This document shows positions 1-12,500 of a stretch of DNA of 64,000 bases, in pieces. Source of the DNA: Xylaria sp. FL1777 (lineage: Eukaryota; Ascomycota; Sordariomycetes; Xylariales; Xylariaceae); NCBI GenBank assembly GCA_022578965.1, contig MU400508.1:496001-560000 (forward strand), in the 5' to 3' direction. The stretch's first letter is position 1. Every line of letters starts with the position of its first letter. Under the pieces are notes generated by a model. It saw nothing but the letters and a program-made list of their open reading frames with translations, made no database searches and was not told the DNA's origin. The translations under genes were made by a program, and so were the position numbers.

Positions 1-1262
1 GAAAGGATACTTACTGAAGCGGAAGAATGGCGACGTTTGGCAATGGGATCTGTGGCAGGCGGGCATGGGTCTCGTCGACTTCACCAACCCCGATGCCGTC
101 AAGTGGTATGTCGAGTGCTTGAATGACTTATTCGACAAGGGCGTCGATTGTATCAAGACAGACTTCGGAGAAAGAGTCCCAACTCTAGATGTCGAATGGT
201 TCGATAAATCGGTTGATGCTCACAAGATGCACGTGAGTTTGCCATTTTCCGTCTGTCGAACTTTGGTTACCGAGTGAGTCCCTGACACTAGGTTAGAACT
301 ACTACGCCTTCATATATAACAAAGTGGTCTACGAGGCCCTGCAAGCACGCTACGGCACGTCCGAAGCCGTGCTCTTCGCGCGCTCCGCATGCGCGGGCAC
401 ACAACGCTTCCCGCTCGTCTGGGGCGGCGACTGTGAGTCTACGCCCGAAGCGATGGCGGAATCCGTGCGCGGCGGGCTGGGCCTTGGTCTCTGCGGTTAT
501 GCATTCTGGTCCAACGACATCGGTGGGTTCGAGGGATACCCGGCGCCGTGGATCTACAAGCGTTGGGTCGCATTCGGACTGCTGTGCTCGCACAGTCGGC
601 TGCACGGAAGCAGTTCATACCGCGTGCCCTGGACCATCGATAATGACGATACGTCTGAGGAAGGTTGCTCTCGCACTTTGGCAAAGTGGACGGCGCTCAA
701 GACTAGACTCATGCCCTATCTGCATGCGCAGGGCGTCACGGCCGTCGAGAATGGCTGGCCACTCTCGCTGAGGGCTATGTGTCTCGAGTTCCCCGACGAT
801 CAAACTGCGTGGTACCTTGATCGGCAATTCATGATTGGCGATAGCTTAGTTGCTGCACCGGTATTTGAGGAATCGGGTGAAGTAGAGTTCTATCTACCGA
901 AGGGTAAATGGACTTCGTTCTTCACGAATCAGGTCAGGGACGGCCCCGGTTGGTTCAAGGAAAAGCATGGTTTCGGTACCCTGCCGCTGTATGTGCGTGA
1001 GAACACGATACTTGTCCTCGGTAAATCCGGTGTAAAAGGTGCTGTATATGACTATGCTGAGGATGTTGAGGTTTGTCTCTACCATGTTAAAGAGGGTGCG
1101 AGCGCCGAGCTTGTCGATAATGAAGGAAAAACACTAGGAACACTCAAGATTGGCCTGAATCAGGAGCTTGAGGGTAAGGAGTTACTGAAAGGTTCATATA
1201 CTACGAGTGAGAATGGTCGCGAAGTGGATGAATTGTACTCAAGGGCCATTGAATGGCTCTGA
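1..1262 (+). CDS. GH31 alpha-xylosidase, 3' part (5' end outside window)
   Basis: Glycoside hydrolase family 31 enzyme that removes alpha-linked xylose (isoprimeverose/xyloglucan-type substrates), a bacterial YicI-like form. Exons are 2-232 and 297-1262. The 64-bp intron has donor GTGAGT and acceptor GGTTAG and rejoins DAHKMH to NYYAFIYNK. The catalytic nucleophile is the Asp of KTDFGE (codon 161-163) and the acid/base is the Asp of WGGDC (codon 429-431). Both sit in contexts I recognise from YicI, as do FWSNDIGGFE, SHSRLHGSSSYRVPW and the C-terminal DRQFMIGDSLVAAPVF. About 398 residues are present; the N-terminal beta-sandwich and the start of the barrel lie left of the window. No signal peptide can be judged. 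It ends 203 bp from the convergent stop of the large membrane-protein gene. GH31 membership is firm; alpha-xylosidase rather than alpha-glucosidase is inferred from the YicI-like motifs. Confidence 0.92.
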
Positions 1263-1465
1263 GCAGGTGTGCAGTTATGAAGTCACCCAATTAAAATTAA
1301 AATATAATTCTAGAGATGCAGAGTTTAAGCATTTTGTATTAACTTATCTTGCATCATGGCTGAACATATTTGCAATAATGATACATAAAGGCGATAGGAA
1401 GGAAATAAAAATATTTGCGTCAGTACGACTTGGTATGAGAACATCGTTCTAAGGGACCACGACAT

Positions 1466-4400
1466 CTAGTATCGCAGTTCAATCCGGGTGAATCTTTTAT
1501 TCACTGAGTCCTCCAACCAATTTTTCTCAAATGACGAGGGATGACGCAGGTCCTTGTTCCCACTGCCACGATTCCACAGTCCTTGCTTCCTGCTATCAAT
1601 CTCCATCTTAGATGCCGATGACTGAGATACCTTATTCCCTCTCATAGGATAATGGCTAGTAAGAATCTCACTTTCCACGCATTGAGACGTGGGAGTTGAG
1701 TCTAAATCCGTTTCATTGCTGAAAATCCATAATCCGTTCGTAAGTGTGGCTTGCGATTCTGAAGACTTGTTCCAGAGGGAGGATATATCAGGTGAAGTTG
1801 AAGCAATCATATCCGGATGTTGTATGCTGAGCTCTTTCGTTACTGGATGCAAATTCTCGGAGCACATCGTCCTAGAAGGATAACCGGTCAAAGCTGGGTG
1901 TACAGTTTCCGCCGTGGTTTCTAACGAGCCGAAAAAAACTGGATGTCGAATGGCTACATCAAAATCTACGAATCGGGAGCCTTCATCCTTTACGATACCA
2001 TCTGGTAGTTCAGGATGATCACAGTTTGGAGTTGTCACATCTAGCTGGGCTTCTGCTGCAATTGTAGTTGCTGAGTCTTTGTCCGTCTTCTTGCCAAACC
2101 ATTTACTAAAGAAGCCGCCTTTACCCTTACTTGATATAGTAGTAACGGAGGCCTTTGTAGTAGTTGTATCCCCCAAGGCTAAGTTGGTGGAGAGGGAAGG
2201 TGACGATGAAGGGGGAGTGTGCACGGCAATCCAGTCTATTTCTGAACGAGGTCCTTGACTATTAACCCATAGCTGAGTTGACTGCGGCGCCTGCAGTGGC
2301 TGTTGAAAGGTCCTTGGTTTTCTGACGATTACCAGTGCTGCAGGTTCGGCGGATGTGGTACGGTAATCTGTTCGCTCTACGTCAACTCTAAACAGAGTAG
2401 GCGTTTTGGTATTCGTAGGCAGCTGTCTTTGCCAAAGGAACACGATTTTTTCGTCTTTGGCGACGGTACCTTGCACATGTTGCCGGGCCCAAAGATTGCG
2501 ACTGCTTAAAACCAACGCGTTTTCTCTGACAAGACGTGGCCTTTTGGTAGTAGAGATCGCTGCTGGAGGCTCCGAGGTTCTGCGGAAATCATGTCTAGTT
2601 GCCTTAGGATCAAATAAAGCCGAAGGCGCTGGTGTCCATTCTTGTACTGGCGGCCTCCAAAGACCACTTGCTTCTGCTGCAGGCGCTGGCACAGGTCGTA
2701 TCTTTGTTGCTTGTGGACTGTTGACAGCACGTTTCCAAAGACCAGAGGTTGAAGGATCAATGAAGGCGGAAACCTTCAAGCTCCATAGAGCAGCCGATGT
2801 TAGGAACTCTAGAGAGGCTTCATTGCGGCGAAATGCCCTCTTGGGAAGGAAAAGTGCCGCTGGGAGGTTTGTTGTGGTCCGGTAGCTGCCCGCTGAGGCC
2901 CCAGGCCGAAATAAAGTATTAGTCTCAAGCACTGGGGACATGGGAGGCTGAGTCCATAACGTTATTGAATTAGGTGTCTTGCCGTGGGACCACAACGCAG
3001 AACTATTGATACTCAGCAGCGCTATCTCCGGTTTTGGCTTTGACCTTTTCACGATACTCATCTGAGATACCAATTGCTGCCAGACTTGAGCATCAGGCTC
3101 CTGCAAGCCCAAGGTAGAGTGACTACGTTGTGCGGTAGTGCCTATGAGGGTCCCCAATTCTGACCATAACTTTAGTGCTTGGTGTTGGGTCTGTCCTGGC
3201 TGTACAGAATAAGATGTTTCTTGGAGCTCTCTGGTATTCGTCGATGCTGCCCAAAGGAATGATTCCTTATAACTTCTTGTCTCTTTGGCTATTGGCGACC
3301 ACAGCTTAGTGCTCTGGATAGGAATTAAGTCGTCGGTCCTGGAATGAGTTCCGGTTCTATTCGGTGGCATGGTTATGTACTCCTTCGGACGCCAACTTTC
3401 GTGCTGAGGCAGTCCAAAAGCTTGGACGTGGCCTTGAGAAGTGTGCTGTGGAGTCCATAAAAAGGGCCGCACCATATCATCCGACGTCTTCTGTTCTTGG
3501 GCCGGCACTGGTTTTTTTAGCCAAGAAGGAATCTCGTCCATGATCTCATTTCCATGCTCATCATCAGATGGTACGTCCGTGACGAAATCCGCGAGAACAG
3601 AGGCGTCCATCGAAGGTGAAGACTGCAATGGCATAGGTAGCAGACTGTTTTTGGATGGAATTTGGTCAGTTTGAAGTAGGCTTGCAATTTCCCAAAGCGT
3701 AGTCTCGTCAAATTCATCGTCACCGCCTCCAGAGAAGTCCGAGAAGCTATCACCCTCATCATAATCGTCGAAGAAAGAAGACGAGTACTCATCTGCTTCT
3801 AAATCTACTATTTCGGCGTCGACCACGGCATTGTTTACAGGATTCCTAGCAGTCATAGTACCAGGCATGGGCATGAATCCTTGGCTCGGGTAATATTGAA
3901 GTGTGGCATTCTCGCTTTTCTCTCCCCAGGGGAACTGGAAAATCCCTAAAGTACCTCGTTTATTCGGAAGAGGTTCGGGGTTCTCAATGATATCAGGGAG
4001 GAGTGTGACGCGCTTGTTTTTCCGCGGTGGGCGTATAGTAGCTGGGCGAGTTAAAGCCTTTACTGACCCCAGATGCCGAGAAGTAGGTTGATTATTCCAC
4101 AGGCCCTGCTGCGTTTTTACCGTCGTCAGTTTTGAGTCACTTTGCCACAAACGTGAGCTCTCAATTGTTAATGGGCTTAAATGCTTTCGAGTGACTGATC
4201 GAACATATACTCCTGGGATCTCGTAAGGCTGGTTCAGTACCTGTGAGTCCCTCGTCCGAGGCTCCCAGAGCCACGATTTGACAGGCTCTCGGACGGAGTC
4301 GCTTTGAGACCATAGTGCGTGAATAGGAGAAGTCAGTCGTCTAATTTCAAGGCTGGAGGTCCTAACGCTTTCTTCCGATTCCCCATTCGAATCTGATTCA

Positions 4401-7400
4401 TTTGTTTCCGGAGGACTTGGGTTTTCTATATCAGCTTTCGAAATTGAAAGGACGTTCGAGCCGTTGCGCTTCATCAGCGTTTCTGGCGCCTGTTCCATAT
4501 ACTGTGCATCAGCACCAGTGACTTTTGTTTGCGAGGGGGGACCCCGAGAGTTCTCAGGACTTTGCAATAAATTTTGAGAGGATGGGTTGGCCGTTTCTTC
4601 GCTGCCACTACGTTGCATACGAGCTCTTCGAGAAGCCCGGCGCTCAGCAATGGTATTTGCGAAGGATGAGCGCTGTGAAGGTGGTCTAGATAACGTTGGG
4701 ACTATTGATGTCGGACGTGAAACGGTTCGTATACTAGACATCGAATCTCTACCAATGTGGTCATGTGTTGATTGCCATTTCGACTCAAGTTGCCCCATCT
4801 CTTGTTCGAGATTCGCCAGTAGAGCTAGGCGCTGGCCCGAACTTGCCACCGACTCTCTGTCTGATTTCTCAAAGTTCCTTAATTGAGCCTGAATGACCTC
4901 GTAAGCAGCCCTGGGAGACTCTATTGGAGAGGGTTCGGCGGCTTGTATTTTTATTTCGCGCTTAGCAAGCTGTCCAGTCAGAAGCAATGGCGTAGGAGGA
5001 GGCATCTTCCTTGGCCATGTTTTATCCTTTCGAGCAGAGAATGTAGGACAATCATCCCCAGGGCGATGATGAAACTGTCCCGAGAAGCCTTGGGAAACAT
5101 CTGAATTGCTAGACGGTGATCTATTACCTTTCGGGTCTGATGTTGGTCCGTTACCCGCTAGGTCGTCAAGGGATTCATCCACCATCATGATCGGTATCTC
5201 CTCAAAGCTGTTGACATTTCGAGAGCCTTTTCGGATGTAGGTTGAACGGGCATTTTGTCTCACTACTGGGACTACTGGGGAATACACTGAGCCCCAATTT
5301 GTTATCGTTTCGTCGTCCCCAAACCGCGTCTCACTCCGGGTTGTTGATATGCTCGACTGCCTACCTATAGGAATTACCGGCGACGACCTACGTTTGACTT
5401 CTTCGGAAATCGTGGGTTCCTCAACGGAGATTCCAGGTAGCCAAGAGTCTCCTAGTTCGCTCACAGAATTGCCATTATTGAAAGACGCCGCTAAAGCATT
5501 GTTCTGGCTAAGGCTCTGAGACCCAACCGTAATTCCAAGTAAGCTCGAGGTCCGTTCAGTAGATCTTTTGCTGCCTCTAGACGCTCTTGCACCATTATTC
5601 GACTCTGGGTCGGATAAGCTATCTGCTGAATGCTCCTCCTTAGAAGCGAAAGGAGCGGGAGATAAATTGGGAAGAGACGAACGTCGCCTTATTCCCAGTT
5701 CGGTACTAGGAAGGGCACTCGATTGTGTAGAATAGAGAAGGTTCATCTTCTCTTCCACAGTCATGCTCTTAGTTTTATTCGGTACCGTTCTAGTTGTCGT
5801 ACTTATCACAGAGGGGATCGGAGGTAGAGAGGGAAGACCTGTTGGACTACCAGGGACCAGTTGCAGGATCGATTTCCGACTTACTATGGATCCGCCAGAC
5901 TTGGTTCGTCTATGACTGTGATTTGGAGAGATCTCGGCTGGAAAGACTTGGCGGTCTTTATCACCCTTCCTTGGAATCGGACGCGGGCGATTCAAAACTG
6001 AATCAGCTGAATCAGGCGGTTGCGGCACTTTAGTGGCTTCCTGTATAATGTCTCCAACAGCATCTGGGTTGCTGTAAACAATGTTGTTAACAAACATAAC
6101 AGTCTGGGTCTTTTGATTATCAGTTTCTTTCGTTAACGATTTCACTGTTACAGCTCGTGGGTTCGAGGGCAATCCCGTCGTGGGACGACGTTGAAGAGGC
6201 GTTTTCACGGGTTCTGGTTTCGTTGGTGGTGGACTTTGGTCAGGTTGTAGTGGCCGTGGGATGGGTATCCGGATCGGTTCACCGGGTCTAATCACCCTAA
6301 ACGGAGCCGTCAACGCAACTGGCTCTGGCTGTCGCGGGGATCGACGCCGAACAGCCTCAACACCAGGAGACAGCTGAGTAGCAGTAGAAGACGCATTTCC
6401 TTCGACAGATAGTCCGCTTGTTGTCATATTTGTCTTCGTTGATTGAGACCTTTCTAGCTCCCCAGCCATCTGTGCCTCCGTAATGACCATGTCAAGGGAT
6501 GTTGAGGGACTGGGGGGGCGTGGAGCAGGACGCTGCGCAATTAGAGTCGAGATGCGTTGCGCATACTTTTCTCTCCTTAGCTTATCATTACTTGCTGCCT
6601 GCGCCAGATCTATCGTAGGGATCTTTTTGAACGAATTCTGCATATTTTGATCTTCATTGAAAATTGGGTTCGAGATCGCCAATTTCTCTGCTTTAGCCCT
6701 GGACTTCGAGACGCCCTTCGTACGACCATTTACGTTCTTAATTATTCCCCAATTTTCTGGAAGAGGCGGTACTGCCGACAAAACAGGTGCTAAACTCGGT
6801 GGATTCATAGCCGAGAAAAGCTGCTCCTGGATTGGATTTCCGTCCTTATCTGAACCAGCCGTTATTGGTCTCGAGATTGTGGGAAACGTGCCATCGTCAT
6901 TCCGGCGGATGGTTCGACCAGCTCCTGTCTTTGTTGCGAACGCGGATATTGACAAAGTGTTAGCTTCCTTTAGGTCCTCATAACGGGAAGGTGGATAATC
7001 CGCAGAACCTGACGATGACAAGTCTCTGGCTCCCCGTAATACTGGAGAATCGGGGCGCTGGGGTAGCTCTCGAGGCACTGCATATATCTGGGATAAAACT
7101 GTGACTAGCGCTGTGTGATATATTAGATGTTTGAGTAGACCTTCTGGATGCTAGTACTGACCAACTAAGACCGTAAGACCGATTCCGGGTAAGGCAGTCC
7201 TGTAAAACAGATCTATACTTTGCAATCCCAGGAACGAAGTTACACTCGTCTGTATATAGTAAGCATACATTGAATACAATAGGGAAATGATGATAACGAA
7301 CCCCCCACCACAGAGCAACTCCCACAACGATCAGGCGTGCAGGCTTGTGTTTTAGAGTTATCGAGTGAGAAGCCGGCTCTTTTCTGGGCATGCCACTTGA

Positions 7401-7962
7401 AAAGGCTTGGATTGACAAGAGACCAATAATAACCCCATCTAATGCGATACTCGTGATAGATACTGCTTGTATGCTGGATATAGGTACGCACGTAGGCTTA
7501 AACTGAGTCCGAGTTACCGCAGTGAACGCTATTCCAACGAAGAATCGACCAAAAACTAGGATCTGCGGTATGAGGGTGAAGACCGATTTAGCATCTCCTT
7601 TTGGCACCACCCAAGCCAGATATTGCTCAACAAATACCCTTCCAAATTGATCGAAAAGAGAGGAAAAAACCACCGCCACCTGACACGTGGATTGCGCGCT
7701 CGGTTCGATTAAAGTGGTGAGGAATTCGACAAGGGCCCAAAATGAAGATGCCAGAAAGAATAAAATGAGGACCAGCCTCAAGCCGTCCCGATAGATCGCT
7801 GAGCCATTACTTTTAGTGTAGAGAACCAGAGCCGTAGATGCCGTGTTGAACAAGATTCCACTACAATAAACGGTGAGCACACACAGGCGACAAGATCTCG
7901 TAATAGAGTACTGACAATACGAAAGCGGCAATCAAGGCCTGGACGGTTCCAGGCACTGCCAT
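1466..7962 (-). CDS. Large multi-pass membrane protein with disordered LW/LF-repeat tail
   Basis: My model has four exons: 7962-7916, 7860-7302, 7249-7162 and 7110-1466, with introns of 55, 52 and 51 bp, giving 2,112 residues. The first ATG gives MAVPGTVQALIAAFVFG. Splicing restores about seven hydrophobic segments in the first 240 residues, including LVLILFFLASSFWALVEFL and GLTVLVALVTVLSQIYAVP. Everything after about residue 245 is low-complexity Ser/Pro/Thr-rich sequence. Landmarks there are DYPPSRYEDLKE just after the membrane domain, an acidic patch near residues 1325-1375 followed by LWEIASLLQTDQIP, and many LW or LF dipeptides from about residue 1160 to 2075. From memory, fungal proteins of this build are often database-labelled 'glucan 4-alpha-glucosidase'; I see no glycosidase domain and regard that label as wrong. 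Function is unknown. The unspliced reading shows an apparent frame change and an in-frame TAG, which the introns remove. Confidence 0.85.
1560..4325 (-). repeat. LW/LF repeat array in the tail of the large membrane protein
   Basis: Coding repeat inside the 1466-7962 gene. About 24 copies of a short motif, [small residue]-[aliphatic]-(L/V)-(W/F)-[S/N/K/R/T], are spaced irregularly by about 15-60 residues. Examples are HALWSQSD, SRLWQSD, QGLWNNQ, SFLWAAS, SALWSHG, SGLWKRA, SGLWRPP, RNLWARQ, SSLWNKS and QGLWNRG. Between about 3005 and 2295 the copies form a higher-order unit of roughly 70-95 residues present three times: LW units followed by one LF unit with a downstream Tyr/Phe-Arg-(Thr/Arg)-Thr, Pro-Ala-Ala and Lys-Arg. 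Compare LFRPG..SYRTTTNLPAAL, LFDPK..DFRRTSEPPAAI and LFRVD..DYRTTSAEPAAL. Regularly placed aromatic dipeptides in disorder often act as short linear binding motifs; that role is inference. Confidence 0.8.
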
Positions 7963-9361
7963 GGTAAAGGCAATGCTGAGCAGCAATTACGGGAGGCAGA
8001 AGAGAAATCAAAGCCCACTCGATGGGCGACTGAAATTATTAACAGAAAGATGGTATCATGATAGCAGATCCGAAAATCTCGTCACGACGCCATAACAGAC
8101 GATAGAATAGAAGCGCGTCTTCCAGCTCACTCGGTGGTGAGAAGCGATGCAGTCGAAGTAAACGGAAGCAGCACGTTGACCTATCGAGCGTGGCGCCGAG
8201 TCGTCCGCTTGCAATAACTACGCAGTAGATGGGTAGGGCTCCTGCACGCACGCATCCCCGTGAACATGGATCTTCACGATCGTACTTTAGCTTGTCACCT
8301 CAAACGTGACGCTGGCGGGCCCGTGTTCGAGAGTTCTCCATACAGCCCCTGAAGCCCACGACCTGGGGGAGACGAGGCATTGGTGGACTTCTGTGTATAT
8401 TAGTGTATAGTGGTATCAGGCTGGGAAAAGGTGTTGCAGTAGTCGGCCCCCGTCGATAACCCCCCTGTCGCGATCGTTTCACATGTAGTTTCATCACCAC
8501 GGAAAAGCAAGGGTGGCCATGACAAAGATTTGGCTTGTTCTTTCACAACGACTAGCTCTATCATCCGCCACAATAGGCAGAATAAGGTCCGTATCTACCT
8601 CGTCGGCAACAACTGTCTTCCGACTAGACGAGGCAGAATGACCCGGCAGTATAGATTCCATCGTAGCGAGGAGTTGCTGGGTACGGTCAATCCATTCGTA
8701 CTAACAAACATCACGGCAAGATACAGTGAAACAAAGACTCGACTAGAAACTTGACTGCATTTTGCTTATTTGACACGGCCAAGGGGAGGGATTTGTTTCA
8801 ATTAGCACCGAGCACACGCATCGTAGGCGCTACGCTAAGTACCTGCATCTGGGTGCGCATAGAAACGCAAATATTAAATGGAAGTAATCGTTGGGCAGGC
8901 AAGCTAGTGTAGACCTGAGATGAAGGAGACATCTAGATTTCTCGGTAGGCGATGGTATTCGAGACCAATTGCTCTCCGGCCAATTGATGGAATACTGGTG
9001 CGGGTTTGAGACGATTAGGGAGACACTGTCAATCAAGAAATGTTGCATCTGCGCACAGACCCGATTACGGCCCGGTCCGTATTATATAATCTTCCCCCTT
9101 TTCTGTCGAGGTAGGTAAGTAGACTAAATAGGCTAGTACAGAGAAGCCCTCGAGTATCTTATCAAAAGATCAAACTCAATCTTCATTAATGTATGGTACA
9201 TAACAAGTTTAATCAGTATTTCCTCCGTACTTGTTTATCGGATTTTCATTGGTGTGTTATATAGGTTCTAGATATTGTCTTGGATCTTGCAGTTCTTCTT
9301 ACGATATTTCGTCACGCTATGCATGATCAACCGTGCAGTAATCAAGACCGAGCGACTATGA
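7963..9361. other. Gene-free stretch upstream of the large membrane protein
   Basis: No convincing coding region. The longest open frames are under 80 codons with no recognisable motif. The right part (about 9080-9350) becomes AT-rich. The promoter and leader of the membrane-protein gene presumably lie next to 7962. I see no other structure here. Confidence 0.5.
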
Positions 9362-9363
9362 TA

Positions 9364-9550
9364 GCCCTTTAGTGGGGGTTTCAGCTGCAATACATAAAAA
9401 GTGGAATAGCGGGGTTGCTTACATAAGTAGATAAACCAATGAAATTACAATATGATGCTCGGATAATTGTATTATTGGGTTATCTGTTTATGTAAGCAAC
9501 TCCGCTATTCCACTTTTTATGTATTGCAGCTGAAACCCCCACTAAAGGGA
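9364..9550. mobile_element. MITE 1: 187-bp near-palindromic element with TA duplication
   Basis: Two inverted arms of about 77 bp (about 9364-9440 and 9474-9550) match except at about five positions and are separated by about 33 bp. The outer arm reads CCCTTTAGTGGGGGTTTCAG on the left, and its reverse complement ends the element on the right. A TA dinucleotide flanks each end (9362-9363 and 9551-9552), the target duplication expected of Tc1/mariner/pogo-type transposition. There is no coding capacity, so it would have been moved by a transposase encoded elsewhere. High arm identity suggests fairly recent insertion. Superfamily assignment rests only on the TA duplication and size. Confidence 0.8.
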
Positions 9551-9552
9551 TA

Positions 9553-12500
9553 CTCGAGCGCACGAAATGACTATAAAAGTCCTAACTTTAGCTTACTATA
9601 ACTTTTAGGAGGCAGTATATCCCACTGGCAGGAACCACGAATATGATGATTTAAAACCTAGAATAGGAAGGAATTTGAATAACACCATCAATAGACGCCA
9701 CGAAAACCAGCAGCGCGTTGCTACCAACGCTCGACATTGGCACAAGTGGCAAAACCAGCCATCAGGCAAGCTTGAGATTTACAAGTGCGGAAAGAACTCC
9801 TGGAGACGTTGAAATCGTCTTATTCGTAGACTATATGTGAGAGTCTTGCCAGATATCGTCACATCCCTGAGACATCTATTGGTTGAGGGGTTTGCTGCCT
9901 GAAGATGTCCCGGAAGCAAGAAATCTTGTCTTCGGATATGACGTGGACGTGACCAAGATCGCTGGTGCCGTAGGGCAGGACAGATTGCAGAATCATGCAT
10001 CGACCCTTTCAGCACGGAATGCGCCGCGCCACCCCCAGATGACGCATCAAACGGGGGGAAATAGTTAAGGGTCTTTGCGTCCCCCGGAGATGTAGTCAAG
10101 GCAAGAGAGCACCTCGGCAATTACCGTTGATGCTTATAATTAGAACTTTAACCTTGTGACTCGAAAACCCCAGACACTCTAGATGCCCAACTACCTGAGA
10201 ATTGAAATAGACATGAATGCGATATATTGGTTAATGACATTATAAAAAGCTGAAGACGAGTTAAGCATCATTCATATCACATTGTCTTGCCTTTATGACA
10301 TGGTTCAAAGATAGAGAGAACGGTCGACGGACTTTGTTCAAGTTTAGTTTACCCAAATCACTCTTAGCTATAGGCCCAAATGGAAAAGTAATTGTAAAAC
10401 GCTATATCATGTCCTGTTGCTTAACACTAGCTTGAAGCAACCTAATGCTCTAGTTTTCTACATGTGTACTTATATTATCCGTAACGTGTAATTGCTACTA
10501 TTAGGTGTTTAACTTCTAATTAGCAAAGAAAAACAGATATAAAAAAGGCTATAAGTCTTTAAGAAATGCTTTATAAAGCAGCAAATTTATTACAACTTAT
10601 AACTTTAGCAAGTTTATAAAAAGCCGGTTAGCTAAATTTCCAGTCTGTGTTTTAAGTAAATAAACAATTAAATTTGCTTCATTTATTATAGTTAAAAATT
10701 GCAGTTTTGTGAAGAAATTTCACTAGGCATTTATGCAGAGGAGATATATGATTTTCTCTAAAAACACCACAAGTAATAATCCCAGGGCGCAGAAAAGTGA
10801 ACATAATATTTTTATTAGCAAAACTAGTAAAAATAAATCAACTTAAAAAGGGCTATAACATGATCTTACGTAGAGCTATCAAATAATTTAAATATGCTCA
10901 GAAATAGTGTTATCCTAAACTCTCATATGCTTTGTCATTAGAGAAAAATATACTTACTTAACCATGATCCCTTATTATAGCTGTCAGTTTGACTCGTTTA
11001 GTAAAGTTCTCCATATGCTCTCTCGAAACTATAAAAGACGAAACATTTTGATTAAATTATTACGAGTACTCGAGAGTATTACTCACAAGCTTCTTATTCT
11101 TGCTTTTCTTCTAAAATTTTCTTGAAGAAAGTAAATCAACAGTGCTCTTCTCTGACTATCCTTGTGATGATTACTGCCACCATCCTTTGTAAGTGAGCAG
11201 ATGCAAGATAATGAGCCTGAGAATCCAAGTAAGAACTTCAATAGTAGACGGTGTGGGCCATGTATATCCTCAGCTGCTCTCAGAATTGTGACCCTTAAGT
11301 TTTTACAGGTTATTGATCGTACCTCCCTGCTGATCTAGATGGTGTTGAGCAAAAAGAAATCCAGTCAGAAGTATTAACCTAGGGCTCAAAAGCGTTATGT
11401 AACGTAAGACGAGTGTCGCCGATTAAAACCCTTTGCAATCCATCATTACAAGAATACTTACTATCGTTGTTCCAGAACAGAATTTCAATAGCCGCAGACT
11501 CTGTCCTCGTATTATAAAGGTAATAGAATCGGTAACTAGTCGTATGCCAACACGTTTTCGTACTTCGGATATTTCGACGTGTATCACATATCGGAGTCTG
11601 GCATTTGAATGCTGAAAAATCATAAAATCCAAAAAGTTAAACTTGATAATTCTAGTAGATAACCCTCCTCGAGACTCTGTTTGGCTCTTCATTCATACCT
11701 TAGGTAGAAGCAGGCATGGTGCTCGTGGTCCCGATGAGGAGGCTGAAAATGAGTGGCCTAATCCGAGATTGGCGAATCTTGAAGAGGTGTTAGGTTCCGG
11801 ACTTAAGAACATGTTGGTCTTGTTAATAGTACCTAAACATCTCTTATAAAAGGGACTAAGTACAGATATTCGCCGAGGTGCAGTCAAAGATATCTGGCCT
11901 TCGTTAAGTGCGACCTCTAAGCTTATTTCTACGTGCGGACTGGAGAGAATGCTTTAACCTAGAGAGCTTCTAGTGCAATAACTTAATTACGGGCAGAGCT
12001 CTCAGCATTCATTATTCGAAAGGGCGGTACCTTAAGAGAGTTAGGGCCATGTATTATATTTATTGCGTGAGTCTTCCTTCCTATGGCGCCGTTGAGCGTA
12101 ACGTACCTTTGAGTGCTCATGGGTATTCAACCTGAACTAGGAGCAGAGTCACAACCAGAAACGGAGTCATACTCCGTTCTAGAAGAGCATTCTGATTTTA
12201 CGGAGAGCGAAGCTCAAAGGGAGCGTTCAGCTCAGCTGCCCTGAGGTGGTCGCACCATTCTGTGAAATTTACAAATGCACCGTCAACCATCGTCCTTGTA
12301 GTCACCAGTTTCGTAAGAATTCCCCCTTTTCCTGAGCGACGTGGAGGAGCTTTGGGCCTGACCATGTCCACCACAGCTTCAACTTTAAAATCGCCCGCAA
12401 GAGGCTGATTATACCTAACCTATCTACTAGTAAAGATTATCTGCTTGACAAGAGCATACTCATGTACATGATATAAGGAAGTGAAAGGATTCCTGCGCAT

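Noticed and set aside
288..605. 105-codon minus-strand open frame over the GH31 gene
   Set aside because: It lies antisense to a well-conserved catalytic region and shows no domain; it is a shadow of the GC-rich coding strand.
7111..7301. Frame change at a G6 run and an in-frame TAG suggesting a pseudogene or sequencing error in the membrane domain
   Set aside because: Two short introns (7250-7301 and 7111-7161) with correct phase remove both problems and restore hydrophobic segments.
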